53,669 nucleotides of DNA from Actinomycetes bacterium (GTDB lineage Bacteria > Actinomycetota > Acidimicrobiia > Acidimicrobiales > JAJYXR01), in NCBI GenBank assembly GCA_021801795.1, contig JAJYXR010000041.1, positions 1 to 53,669 on the forward strand. Reading direction: 5' to 3'. Positions within the stretch are counted from its first letter, which is position 1, and each line of letters opens with the position of its first letter. The position numbers and the translations under genes are program-made. This document shows, in pieces, positions 17,992 through 27,066 of this stretch. The notes beneath the pieces were generated by a model that saw only the letters and a list, made by a program, of their open reading frames with translations, did no database searches and had not been told where the DNA came from.

Positions 17992-20900
17992 ATGACCGGA
18001 TCGACAGCCCCCGACGAGCGTGGCTCGGCTATTCCTGACACCTCCTACGCAGCCGATCCGGTAGTAGCCGAGCTGGCGGGACGCATAGCTGGCCTGAAGA
18101 GGTTGGATCCTCTGGCACCAGTGAGCGTGGTGGTCCCATCTCATACAGCGGGCATATGCCTCGCACACGAACTGGCACGCCTACACCGGGTTCCCGCTCC
18201 GCCAGAGTCCGCTGTGTGCGCCACTGGGAGGGAACCCGTCGGGGAAGCTGGGACCCCATCGCCAGCGGCTGGCCTGGCGAACGTGAGGTTCGTGGTCGTC
18301 GCAGATATCGTGCGCATGCTCGGGCGCGAGGCACTCGCCGACGAGGGCCTCGGCCTGGCAGACACCATGGCGGTGACCGAAGCCACTCGCCTCGCGGCCG
18401 AGGAGAGGACTGGACCGCTCGGCATCCTGGCCAGCACCGACCGTGGACTGGCTCTCCTGTGCAGCGCGCTCGACGAGTTGCGTGACTGTGACCGCTCCTA
18501 CATAGAGGGACTTAGTGCGGCTACTTCTGGTGAACCCGTTGGGGCGGACCTTGCCGGCATTCTCGATTCGACGCGTCAGCGGCTGCACGAGGCCGGGATG
18601 GCCGACCGTCGAGACCTCGAGGAAGCCGCCCTGAGGGCACTCGAAGCATTCGCCGATACCGATCGGGAAGCAGCTGGGGCACGCCCTGATCCTCCCGACC
18701 GCGGCGACCGCACCATAGGTCAGCTAGGCCACTTGATCGTCCATGGCACTGGAGAGCTGAACCGGCGCCAGACACAGATACTCGAACGGCTGCTAGGGAG
18801 CCACACGGCTCACCGCGTCCCTGAACCCCCGAGGAGACTGGCCGTGGATCATCTGGTCTCATGCAGCGACCCCGACGAGGAGGTGCGCGCGGCAGTGAGG
18901 ATCATCCTCGCGAGCCTGGAGACCGGCGTGCCATTGTGGCGCCAAGCCCTCCTGCATCCCGGTGGCGAACGTTACGCACGAATAGCCCACCAGCAGCTCG
19001 ACGCCGCAGGAATACCCTGGTCTGGCCCTTCTCTGGTGACATTGGGGAGAACGCCAGCCGCACGTGTGCTCCTCGGTGCCCTCGATCTGGCGGCGGGTAA
19101 CTGGGCCCGCGCCGACGTGATCCGCTGGTTCGCATCGGGACCCATATACTTGAAGAAGCCTGGTGGAAGCTTGGTCCCGGTCGCAGAGTGGACTGCGCTC
19201 TCTGCACGCGCTGGAATCGTCGGGGGCGCTGAGGAGTGGACGAGACGCCTGGCAGACCCCCTGCCCGGTAATGGCCGAGGCGCTCAACACTCCGGAACCT
19301 CCCCGAATGCCCTGAGCGCCTTCATGTCGGAGCTCTTCGAGCTGGCGCGACCCCCGTGCAGCGAGGTGAGCGACGAGAGCGTCGCCTGGGAGAAGTGGTG
19401 CGACTGGGCCAGGACTCTCCTGGAGCGCTACGTTCCCGAGGTATCCGAGGAGACGGAGGGCTCCTCAGGTGACTCAGTCTTGGAGGAGATCCACGACCTG
19501 CTCGACGAGCTTGCGATGCTCGAACGGATATCGCGTGGCTGCAGCCTAGCTACGTTTACCTCCCGTCTCCGAGACGGGTTGGCCTCCGGCACGGCAACGT
19601 CACCCAGACACGCTTATGGCACCGGCGTGTTCGTGGCCCCCTTCTATGCCGCCGACTCGATGCGGTTTGACGTCGTAGTGGTAGCCGGAATGTCCGATTC
19701 GAACGTTCCGGGAGCCATGCCCGAGAACCCGCTCCTCGGCGAACAACTGCGTAAGGACCCGCGATGCGACCTTCTTACCCGCGAGGAGCGACTCGAGCGC
19801 CGTCAGGCCGCTCTGCAGCGCGCCCTGGGGTCATGCACAGGCAAGTGCTGGGCGACCTGGCCGAGGTCGGACCCCGCCAGGGGGGCTCCCATGGTGCCTT
19901 CACGGTGGCTCGACATGGGAGGCGACTACCCTACGCGTCGTTGGGTGATCCCGTCCTTCCAGGCATCGGTGATCTGCTCTCCATGGGAGCCAGCCGAACT
20001 CGAGCAGGGCGCATCATCCCAATACGCCGATGGCGAGGAGAACAGCGACCAGAAGGCAGGCGGGCAGATCGCAGCTCTGGCTCACCCTGAATCGGACGCC
20101 ATGGCGGGCCTGCGGGAGTTGGCTGTCGCTGCCCTCTCGGGCTCAGATATGAAGCGCACTCGCCTGGTGAAAACGAACACCACTCTGACGAGCAGCCTGG
20201 AGGCTCTCACGAGTCGTAACGACCAGAAGTTCACCTCCTTCGACGGCCTGGTAGGAGGGGACGCCGGTTCGTGCATCGGTAGTGACATACCCATATCGCC
20301 TACCCGGCTCGAGACCTACGCTGCCTGCCCGAGGAGGTTCCTCTTCGAGCGAGTGCTCATGGTGGAGGACCTTGCCCAGCCCGAGGCCGTGTGGGAGATG
20401 GACCCGATGGAGCGGGGCTCCATGGTACACGCGATACTCGCCGAGTACGTGGGAGAGCTGATCGGCGGCAGCCCACGCTCGATCGAGCGCCTCACCGAGA
20501 TAGCGCTGGAGCACTTCAGCGATGCTGAGTCCAGTGGGATGGTAGGCGCCACGAAGCTCTGGGAACTCGAGCGCTACAGGATCTCGCGAGACCTGAAGCG
20601 GTTCTTCGCCGAGGACGTACTGGATCCGCTTGCCGTTGAGATGGACTTCGGACGGCCACCGGGCCAGGCGAGCGAGTCCGATCCCACGGCGGAGGCCTCT
20701 CTCGCAGGAGGCTGTCCAGCCGTCGAGATAGAACTCGGAACCGGTAAGACGGTGAAGTTCAGTGGCACCATCGACCGTGTAGACCGCGCCCGGGACGGGA
20801 CCATCGTCGTGAGCGATTACAAGACTGGCCGCCAGAGTGACCTCGCGAATCTACTCCAGGACCCGGTGGACCGTGGCAGGCGCCTTCAGCTTCCGTTGTA

Positions 20901-21291
20901 TGCGAAGGCTGCCGCTGACCGCTTCGGGCAAGACTCTCCCGTTCGGGCCAGGTACTGGCTCCTGTCGAGCCAGCGATCCGCGCCATGCTACGAGCTGCCT
21001 CTAACCGAGGTGGTGGAAGAGCGCTTCACCGAAGCGGTGAGGGTGATCGTCGACGCCATAGGAAGCGGTCTCTTCCCGGGGATACCTGGCGAGGAGCGAA
21101 ACGAGGGCTTCGCGAACTGCTCATACTGCGCATTCAACCGCATCTGCCCGAGCGACAGGCTCGAAGCCTGGGAACGGCTCGGATCCGATGAGGTACTCGA
21201 CAGCCTGAGAAGCCTGATCGAAGATCCCCCTCCTCCAGATCTGGCTCAGGTCGTCACCAAGGGTTCTATCGTCCCAGAGGAGGAACCATGA
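17992..21291 (+). CDS. addB: AddB-like subunit of a helicase-nuclease (PD-(D/E)XK nuclease with Fe-S cluster)
   Basis: Partner of AddA in processing double-strand DNA ends for recombination. About 1100 residues. The N-terminal half is an inactivated helicase-like region: PVSVVVPSHTAGICLAHELAR stands where a Walker A would be, without GKT. The C-terminal nuclease has LETYAACPRRFLFERVL, GSMVHAILAEYV (conserved His), GTIDRVDRARDGTIVVSDYKTGR (Asp and DYK) and FANCSYCAFNRICPSDR; the Cys of ACPRRF plus C-x2-C-x5-C would hold the iron-sulfur cluster known from AddB. The start is uncertain: the frame is open from a GTG at 17905; ATG 17992 is chosen for a more natural N-terminus, although neither has a clear ribosome site. 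The stop overlaps addA in an ATGA, implying coupled translation. Confidence 0.85.
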   Translation: MTGSTAPDERGSAIPDTSYAADPVVAELAGRIAGLKRLDPLAPVSVVVPSHTAGICLAHELARLHRVPAPPESAVCATGREPVGEAGTPSPAAGLANVRFVVVADIVRMLGREALADEGLGLADTMAVTEATRLAAEERTGPLGILASTDRGLALLCSALDELRDCDRSYIEGLSAATSGEPVGADLAGILDSTRQRLHEAGMADRRDLEEAALRALEAFADTDREAAGARPDPPDRGDRTIGQLGHLIVHGTGELNRRQTQILERLLGSHTAHRVPEPPRRLAVDHLVSCSDPDEEVRAAVRIILASLETGVPLWRQALLHPGGERYARIAHQQLDAAGIPWSGPSLVTLGRTPAARVLLGALDLAAGNWARADVIRWFASGPIYLKKPGGSLVPVAEWTALSARAGIVGGAEEWTRRLADPLPGNGRGAQHSGTSPNALSAFMSELFELARPPCSEVSDESVAWEKWCDWARTLLERYVPEVSEETEGSSGDSVLEEIHDLLDELAMLERISRGCSLATFTSRLRDGLASGTATSPRHAYGTGVFVAPFYAADSMRFDVVVVAGMSDSNVPGAMPENPLLGEQLRKDPRCDLLTREERLERRQAALQRALGSCTGKCWATWPRSDPARGAPMVPSRWLDMGGDYPTRRWVIPSFQASVICSPWEPAELEQGASSQYADGEENSDQKAGGQIAALAHPESDAMAGLRELAVAALSGSDMKRTRLVKTNTTLTSSLEALTSRNDQKFTSFDGLVGGDAGSCIGSDIPISPTRLETYAACPRRFLFERVLMVEDLAQPEAVWEMDPMERGSMVHAILAEYVGELIGGSPRSIERLTEIALEHFSDAESSGMVGATKLWELERYRISRDLKRFFAEDVLDPLAVEMDFGRPPGQASESDPTAEASLAGGCPAVEIELGTGKTVKFSGTIDRVDRARDGTIVVSDYKTGRQSDLANLLQDPVDRGRRLQLPLYAKAAADRFGQDSPVRARYWLLSSQRSAPCYELPLTEVVEERFTEAVRVIVDAIGSGLFPGIPGEERNEGFANCSYCAFNRICPSDRLEAWERLGSDEVLDSLRSLIEDPPPPDLAQVVTKGSIVPEEEP

Positions 21292-24200
21292 GCAGGCCGG
21301 ATTCGGCGGACCAGCAGGCCAGGGAGACGATCTGCACGAGGCTCGACGGACCTCTTTTCGTCGAGGCAGGAGCCGGGACCGGGAAGACAACTGCCTTGGT
21401 GGACCGCGTGGTGGCGACGGTGACCAGTGGAGCCGCGACCCTGGACCGCATAGTTGCCATTACCTTCACCGAGGCTGCTGCAGAAGAGCTACGCCAGAGG
21501 CTGAGGCTGGCCTTCGAGTCGGTTGCCGAGCGCTACGAGGACGCCTACGTGCCGTCACCGACCGGTATGTCCCGCCAGGCCAACCAGGATGCCCGACGCC
21601 CACCGGTGGACCACCCAGCCAGCATGGACGACGCTGCCATAAGCACCATCCATAGCTTTGCCAGGCGAATCCTGAACGAGCGATGCCTGGAGGCGGGCGT
21701 GCCTCCTGGCTTCGAGGTCCTGGACGACGCAGCCGATCAGGCAGATTTCGATCTGCGCTACAGACGCTTCCTGAAGAGCCTCCTCGATGACCCTACGGCA
21801 GACTGGATGCTCGAACGTGGTTTCCTGACCGGACTCGGGCTCCACCACATCCAGACTCTCGCCTGGGCCCTGCACCAGAACTGGGACCGGGTCTCGCCCG
21901 GCGAGTACGCACCGCCGGGAAATCCCGCGGCAGGTACCGATGGTGGTCAGCCCGACGGTGGCCAGCCCGACGGTGGCCAGCCCGACGGTGGCCAGCCCGA
22001 CGGTGGCCAGCCCGACGGTGGCACAGGGGCTCACCCGCGCCCGAGCTGCCTCGCCAGCACGCCCATAGACGTCGCTCCCCTCGTAGATGCGCTGGAGAAG
22101 GCCTGCTCTTATGTGGGGTCATGCACCGACGAAGATGACAGGCTCCACGCCCGCCTCGCCCTGTCGGAGCAGGCACTGGCCAGAGTAGTGAATGTGACCT
22201 CGCTGGATCACGGCATGAGTGATCGTGAGTTACTCCAGACGCTGATGGAGCTACCGGACTTGTCAGCCGGCAGGATCGGTAACAAGAAGAACTGGACGTG
22301 CGACATAGACGAGGTGCGATCGGCATGCACCGCTGCCGAGAATCAGTGTCGGGCAATCCTGGATGCAGTTCGCCAGGAGGTTCTGGCCGACCTGATCGCC
22401 AGGTGCTCTGCCTTCGTGTCGGAGCTAGCTCGCGCTCGTCAGGACGAAGGCCGGCTCAGCTTTCACGACCTCCTCGTGCTGGCACATCGGCTGCTCAGCG
22501 ACCACGCCAGCGTGCGCACCTCGCTTCGCGAGCGCTACAGGCGCATATTCGTGGACGAGTTCCAGGACACCGACGCGCTTCAGGTAGCCATCGTGCGGCT
22601 GCTCGATCCCGAGAGCGAGAGCCGCCTCTTCGCAGTCGGCGACCCGCGCCAGTCGATCTATCGCTTCCGAAGTGCTGATCTCGCCATGTACACGGAGGTC
22701 CGCGACACTTTCCCGGCCGATGCCAGGCTGAGCCTCAGCGAGAACCACAGGAGCGTACCTGGGATACTCGCCTGGATAAACGCTGTGTTCGCCGAGATGT
22801 TCCAAGCGCGCGGCCCTGGTCAGGTCGACCACCTAGACCTCCTCGGGACTCGCGAGCCCATCGTGAGCAAGCCCCCGGTAGTCGTCTTCGGCGGTCCCCA
22901 CGATGGCTTACGCGCGGCCGAGGTGCGCGGGCATGCTGCCCGGGACATTGCCTACGCTGCACGTTCCATAGTGAACCAGCACTGGCAGGTATCTGACGGC
23001 AGCGCCACCCGTGATGCCAGGCTGGCAGATATCGCCGTGCTGATGCCCACCCGTAGATCGCTTCGAGCGCTCGTGTCGGCATTCGACGAGGCCGACATCC
23101 CCTACCGGCTCGAGGGGGCGACCCTGATATGGGCATCTCAGGAAGTGCGCGACCTGATGCTGGTGCTGAGGGCCGTTGACGATCGCTCCGACCACGTCGC
23201 CCTGCTCGGGGCGCTGCGGAGCCCCATGCTGGCCTGCTCCGACCATGACCTCTTCGCCTGGCACATAGGGGGTGGAACCCTGGATCTGCAGCCAGGCCAG
23301 GCCGAGGCTGGTGCATCCGACCCGGTAGGCAGGGCGCTGTCCATGCTCTACGAGCTTCACCAACAGCGGGTGCTCCTGGAGCCTTCGGCTCTGGTCGAGC
23401 TGGCTGTCAGGCGCCTTCGCTGCTTCGAGATCGCTGCCTTTTCCAGACGGCCCCGCGACCGGTGGAACGGAATCAGGTGGGTACTCGATGCAGCACGCCG
23501 GTTCGACGAGGGTGGTGGTACCCTCGGGGACTTCCTCGAGTGGGCGGATCTGCAGGCATCGAGCACTGGTAATGCCGGAGGGGTCGGACCCCCAGACCCG
23601 GATGACGATGCAGTACGGCTGATGACCGTCCACGGGGCCAAGGGACTCGAGTTCCCGGTCGTGATCCTCGCCGGGCTCGACAGCACCGGGTCGAACAGCT
23701 CTCCGGCAGTTATCTGGGACGCCGAGGGTAAGCTCCAGGTGAATCTCAAGCCCTTTGAGTCCGAAGGATTCGAAGCGGCCCGAGCGTTAGAGGCCCAAGA
23801 GCAGGACCTCGAAGCCGATCGGCTTCTCTACGTAGCCGCCACCCGAGCACGTGACTACCTCCTCGTTTCCCTCCACCATCGGGCCAGCTCGAGCAGCGGG
23901 TCCGCCAAGTCGCCTGCTGCGAAGCTCCATGCGGCTCGCGAAAAGCTGACTGCCGACCAGCCCAGCTTCGCTGCTCTCGAAGAGGACTGGGGATCACCGT
24001 CCTGTGACCAGGAATGCGACAGCCTTGTCGATACCCCATCCGCTAGCTCGAACGGCGAGGAGGGGCTCTCTGGAACCGACGAGAGCCTCTCAGATCAGGG
24101 TGCCGAAACAGAAACAGCAGAGTGGAGGCTGCGGCGGGCTCAGCTCCTGCGCTCGTCAGCTCGGGAGCCGGTGATGAGCGCTACTGCAGTGGCGGCATCG

Positions 24201-24977
24201 GTTCGTTCGGAGCACGCCACCAGCTCCGGTGACGCCCCTCGCCGTCGCGATCGGCTGCGCTCGGCGACGATCCCCGCCGGGATGGGAGGTGCGAGCCGCG
24301 ATCAGAGCCTCGGCATCGGCCGGGCGGTGCACCAGGTGCTGGCAGGGCTCGACCTGGGTATCGCATGCGCGGACCCGGACGGTCGCCTTGTGAGCGAGCT
24401 CGCTAGTCGCGTGGCGGCATCGCATGGCGTGGATGCGGAGGTCGTGATGGCGATGGTGTCGGGTGCTCTGCGCAGTCCTACCGTGATGCTTGCCGCGGGC
24501 CACAGGCACTTCCAGGAGATGCCTGTCACTGCCGCGCTGCCCACCATGGGGAGCCTGCTGCTCGAAGGTGTGGTGGATCTGCTGGTGGACCTCGGCGAGG
24601 GTCCCAATGAAGCGGGCCATGCGGCTACCGAGCGGCGTCCCGGACGGCTGGTCATAGCAGACTTCAAGACCGCGGAGGCCCTGGCCACCCAGTCGCCCAC
24701 CAGCCCCGCCGACCCCGCTGGACGGAAGCCCGCCGACCCCGCTGGACGGAAGCCCGCCAGCCCGTCGGCTCAGATGTCCGCAGAGCACCGGCTGCAGCTC
24801 GCTTCGTACGCGCTGGCCATCGAGAGTGTCACCGGCATGGCAGTTACCAGGGCGGTGATCATCCTGCTCGGTGGAGATGCCTGCGAGGAGCTCGAGGTCG
24901 AGGATCTGGACCAGGCCATGGGCGAGGCTGCCGGTGCGCTGGCGTCGGGGCTCTCCGCCACGATTCCCACTGGCTAA
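21288..24977 (+). CDS. addA: AddA-like UvrD-family helicase with C-terminal nuclease domain
   Basis: ATP-dependent helicase-nuclease, 1229 residues. Helicase motifs: Walker A EAGAGTGKTTAL near residue 30, TFTEAAAEELRQRL, AISTIHSFARRIL, VDEFQDTDALQ, VGDPRQSIYRFRSAD, LSENHRS, VHGAKGLEFPVVILAGLD, LYVAATRARDYLLVS. The C-terminal PD-(D/E)XK domain has SLGIGRAVHQVLAGLDL, VVDLLVDLGEGP, RLVIADFKTAE and HRLQLASYALAIE (Q-x3-Y). Two in-frame tandem repeats interrupt it: a five-residue GGQPD unit from a 15-bp repeat at about 21943-22020, and an eight-residue PADPAGRK unit from a 24-bp repeat at about 24707-24755. Both sit in probable surface loops between conserved blocks. Many characterised actinobacteria use AdnAB or RecBCD for this job, so an AddAB-like pair is worth noting. 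Confidence 0.9.
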   Translation: MSRPDSADQQARETICTRLDGPLFVEAGAGTGKTTALVDRVVATVTSGAATLDRIVAITFTEAAAEELRQRLRLAFESVAERYEDAYVPSPTGMSRQANQDARRPPVDHPASMDDAAISTIHSFARRILNERCLEAGVPPGFEVLDDAADQADFDLRYRRFLKSLLDDPTADWMLERGFLTGLGLHHIQTLAWALHQNWDRVSPGEYAPPGNPAAGTDGGQPDGGQPDGGQPDGGQPDGGQPDGGTGAHPRPSCLASTPIDVAPLVDALEKACSYVGSCTDEDDRLHARLALSEQALARVVNVTSLDHGMSDRELLQTLMELPDLSAGRIGNKKNWTCDIDEVRSACTAAENQCRAILDAVRQEVLADLIARCSAFVSELARARQDEGRLSFHDLLVLAHRLLSDHASVRTSLRERYRRIFVDEFQDTDALQVAIVRLLDPESESRLFAVGDPRQSIYRFRSADLAMYTEVRDTFPADARLSLSENHRSVPGILAWINAVFAEMFQARGPGQVDHLDLLGTREPIVSKPPVVVFGGPHDGLRAAEVRGHAARDIAYAARSIVNQHWQVSDGSATRDARLADIAVLMPTRRSLRALVSAFDEADIPYRLEGATLIWASQEVRDLMLVLRAVDDRSDHVALLGALRSPMLACSDHDLFAWHIGGGTLDLQPGQAEAGASDPVGRALSMLYELHQQRVLLEPSALVELAVRRLRCFEIAAFSRRPRDRWNGIRWVLDAARRFDEGGGTLGDFLEWADLQASSTGNAGGVGPPDPDDDAVRLMTVHGAKGLEFPVVILAGLDSTGSNSSPAVIWDAEGKLQVNLKPFESEGFEAARALEAQEQDLEADRLLYVAATRARDYLLVSLHHRASSSSGSAKSPAAKLHAAREKLTADQPSFAALEEDWGSPSCDQECDSLVDTPSASSNGEEGLSGTDESLSDQGAETETAEWRLRRAQLLRSSAREPVMSATAVAASVRSEHATSSGDAPRRRDRLRSATIPAGMGGASRDQSLGIGRAVHQVLAGLDLGIACADPDGRLVSELASRVAASHGVDAEVVMAMVSGALRSPTVMLAAGHRHFQEMPVTAALPTMGSLLLEGVVDLLVDLGEGPNEAGHAATERRPGRLVIADFKTAEALATQSPTSPADPAGRKPADPAGRKPASPSAQMSAEHRLQLASYALAIESVTGMAVTRAVIILLGGDACEELEVEDLDQAMGEAAGALASGLSATIPTG
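21943..22020. repeat. In-frame 15-bp tandem repeat in addA
   Basis: The 15-bp unit GGTGGCCAGCCCGAC is repeated about five times, the copies being nearly identical at DNA level, which implies recent expansion. It encodes Gly-Gly-Gln-Pro-Asp repeats and keeps the reading frame, lying between the Walker A region and motif II of the helicase. Confidence 0.95.
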
Positions 24978-24992
24978 AGACAGGAGACGCAG

Positions 24993-25064
24993 ATGCCGAT
25001 CATTATGGTGATGGCCACTGCCAGCAGGTCCACCATGCCCTCGCTCGGGGACGTGATCGGATGA
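24993..25064 (+). CDS. Tiny ORF translationally coupled to flgC-like gene
   Basis: A 23-codon reading frame starting MPIIMVMATASRSTMPSLGD has a strong ribosome site (CAGGAG, six bases before the ATG) and ends in an ATGA overlap with the next gene. It begins 15 bases after the addA stop. The N-terminus is hydrophobic. It may be a leader peptide that couples translation, a remnant of an upstream rod gene, or a real small protein; nothing recognisable can be assigned. Confidence 0.4.
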   Translation: MPIIMVMATASRSTMPSLGDVIG

Positions 25065-25492
25065 CTCTCGGCGCGATGCTCCCGGCGGCATCGGGGATAG
25101 ACGCGATGCAGACCTGGATGGACACCTCGGCGGGGAACATCGCGAACTCCAACGACGCGGCCGCCAGCCCCGCTGGGGTCTACCGTAACGAGACACCGGT
25201 TCTCACCCAGGTGCCGATCTCGAATGCACCGGGCGCGGCCGCTGCGAACACAGCTCGGCTGGCCCCCGGCCAGGGGGTGCAGGTGAGCGCCATCTCCCTG
25301 GGCCCCACGAACGGACCCGTGGAGTACGCGCCGGGAAACCCTGCAGCGGGACCTGGGGGGCTTCTCTACTTCCCGGCAGGCGGCCTCGGTAACCAGCTGG
25401 TCGAGCTTCTGATGGCGCAAATCGGTGCGCAGGCTAATACCACGACGATCCGCCACGCAGTATCGGCTTACCAGTCGATCATCGACCTCTGA
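25061..25492 (+). CDS. flgC: Orphan FlgC-like flagellar basal-body rod protein
   Basis: At 143 residues it matches the length and both ends of FlgC, a proximal rod protein of the flagellum. The N-terminal ASGIDAMQTWMDTSAGNIANSND corresponds to the rod signature (A..G..A...M...A.NIAN.NT), followed by GVYRNETPVLTQ; the middle has GVQVSAISLGPTNGPVEYAPGNPAA and a GLLYFP segment matching the DA.GYV.YPN region; the C-terminus ends QLVELLMAQIGAQANTTTIRHAVSAYQSIIDL, as in the coiled end of rod proteins. FlgC is normally encoded with flgB and fliE; none is present here, and the gene follows addA. It could be a displaced functional gene or belong to a dispersed flagellar set. The ATGA overlap with a tiny upstream ORF supports the start. 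Confidence 0.75.
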   Translation: MTLGAMLPAASGIDAMQTWMDTSAGNIANSNDAAASPAGVYRNETPVLTQVPISNAPGAAAANTARLAPGQGVQVSAISLGPTNGPVEYAPGNPAAGPGGLLYFPAGGLGNQLVELLMAQIGAQANTTTIRHAVSAYQSIIDL

Positions 25493-25566
25493 GCCGGGCT
25501 GGCTGCCCCGGGCGGATGGCTGCCAGACCCTAGCTGCCCGGCTCGTCGGCTCCTAGCAGCCGGGAT

Positions 25567-27066
25567 CTAGCCGTCGGGCTCGTCGGATCCGTCGAGCTGT
25601 GCTTCCACGGAGGGTGCCGTCAGCTCAGGTGCCTGCAATATCCTCGCGGTGGCGTCCAGCTCGTCCAGCTCGGGTAGCGGCTTGTCTGCCGTGGTGACCA
25701 CTCCGAGCTCTCCGAAGCGGCGTGCTTCGGGCAGCACACTTCGCTCGAGCGATCCGACGGCCTGGTTGTAGTGGCCCACGGCCTGGCCGAGGCTCTTGCC
25801 GGTACGGGCCATGTGGTCAGCGAAGGTGCTGAGACGGCGGTAGAGCTCCTGGGCATGGCTCTGGACCTCGCGTGCGTGCTCGGCAAGCGCCTCCTGCTGC
25901 CATCCGTAGGCGACGGCACGGAGGACCGCTATGAGCGTGGTAGGAGTAGCGAGAAGAACGTGGTTCGAGACGGCGTGCTCGAAGATGTTGGGATCCTCTT
26001 CGAAGGCTGCAGCCAGCAGGGGATCACCGGGGATGAAGGCTACGACGAAATCGGGGGAGTCCTCGAACTGCTGCCAGTAGGCCTTCTTGGCCAGGGAGTC
26101 GACGTGGCTGCGGAGCTGGCGTGCGTGGGCAGCCATCCGCTCCTTTCGCTCGGCCTCGTCGGTCGACTCGGTGGCGTCTATGAAGGCCTCCATGGGGACC
26201 TTGGCGTCGACCACCACCTGCTTCGCGCCGGGCAGGTGGACGATCATGTCTGGGCGGAGCAGGCCGTCCTCTCCCCTGGTGCTGACCTGCTCGTCGAAGT
26301 CGCAGTGCTCGATCATGCCGGCCATCTCGACCACCCGTCGCAGCTGCTGCTCCCCCCAGCGCCCCCGCGTCGCGGGCGCCCTGAGGGCTGTCACCAGCTT
26401 CCTGGTCTCGGACTGGAGCTGCTCCTGGGAACCGGCCAGCTGCCCCACCTGCTCGGTGAGAGCGGTGTAGGCCTTGGTGCGTTCGTTCTCCATCTCCCGG
26501 AGGCTCGCTGCGTACTTGTCGAGCTGCTCGCGAAGTGGGGCTACCAGCTCCCCGATGGCCTGCTGGCGCTTCTCGAGGTCGCCGACAGAAGCCTGCTGGG
26601 CCTCCTTGAAGCTGGTGTGGGCGAGCTGGAGGAAGGTCTCGTTGCTCTCGCTCAGGGCCCTTTTCGAGAGGGTGGCGAACTCCCCCACCAGGTGACGACG
26701 CGCCTCCTCCCAGGCGGCCTCTCGTTGGTCGGCCAGTGACTTCTGGTGCTCGAGCTCGGCCCTCAGGGTGGTGACCAGGTTGCTCTTCTCCAGGATCTCC
26801 TGGGCGTGGGCGCTCTGGGCCGCGGCCATCTCCTGGGAGTGGTGGAGCTGGGCCGCGGCCATCTCCTGGGAGTGGTGTAGCTGGGCCGCGGCCATCTCCT
26901 GGGCACGCGCGCTCTGGGCCGCTGCCATGGCCGCGGCCATCTCCTGGGAGTGTTCGGCGCGCGCTCTCTCCGCGTCACGGCCGCGCCTGGCGAGGCCGAC
27001 GGCCAGCCCCGCGACCAGACCGAGGGCCAGTCCTAGGAACAGCGCTGCCAGCGCTCCGGCTGTCAC
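25567..27066 (-). CDS. rmuC: RmuC-family protein
   Basis: RmuC proteins are predicted nucleases that limit DNA inversion at short repeats; mechanism is poorly known. After a hydrophobic N-terminal anchor (AGALAALFLGLALGLVAGLAVGLA) a long coiled coil runs to about residue 200, followed by the RmuC domain: ALRAPATRGRWGEQQLRRVVEMAGMIEHCDFDEQVS, RPDMIVHLPGAKQVVVDAKVPMEAF, AYWQQFEDSPDFVVAFIPGDPLLAAAFE and TPTTLIAVLRAVAYGWQQEALAEHA, all typical. The coiled coil contains four or five copies of a SQEMAAAQ-type unit from a tandem DNA repeat at about 26810-26950. GTG 27066 is well supported by its GTGA overlap with the stop of the SDR gene; the frame stays open to 27435 inside that gene. Confidence 0.92.
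   Translation of the reverse strand: MTAGALAALFLGLALGLVAGLAVGLARRGRDAERARAEHSQEMAAAMAAAQSARAQEMAAAQLHHSQEMAAAQLHHSQEMAAAQSAHAQEILEKSNLVTTLRAELEHQKSLADQREAAWEEARRHLVGEFATLSKRALSESNETFLQLAHTSFKEAQQASVGDLEKRQQAIGELVAPLREQLDKYAASLREMENERTKAYTALTEQVGQLAGSQEQLQSETRKLVTALRAPATRGRWGEQQLRRVVEMAGMIEHCDFDEQVSTRGEDGLLRPDMIVHLPGAKQVVVDAKVPMEAFIDATESTDEAERKERMAAHARQLRSHVDSLAKKAYWQQFEDSPDFVVAFIPGDPLLAAAFEEDPNIFEHAVSNHVLLATPTTLIAVLRAVAYGWQQEALAEHAREVQSHAQELYRRLSTFADHMARTGKSLGQAVGHYNQAVGSLERSVLPEARRFGELGVVTTADKPLPELDELDATARILQAPELTAPSVEAQLDGSDEPDG
26810..26955. repeat. In-frame 30-bp repeats in the rmuC coiled coil
   Basis: Repeated blocks containing GGGCCGCGGCCATCTCCTGGG (read on the plus strand) occur about five times with a period near 30 bp. 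On the coding strand they give HSQEMAAAQL-like decapeptides that extend the coiled coil. The periodicity preserves the frame. Confidence 0.85.

Noticed and set aside
21943..22020. Regular repeats resembling a CRISPR array
   Set aside because: The repeats are directly adjacent with no unique spacers and keep the addA reading frame; they are a coding tandem repeat.
24974..25036. Minus-strand hydrophobic peptide opposite the tiny ORF (ends AVAITIMIGICVSCL)
   Set aside because: No ribosome site at its Met, and it lies wholly opposite the plus-strand ORF that has a strong ribosome site and coupling to flgC.
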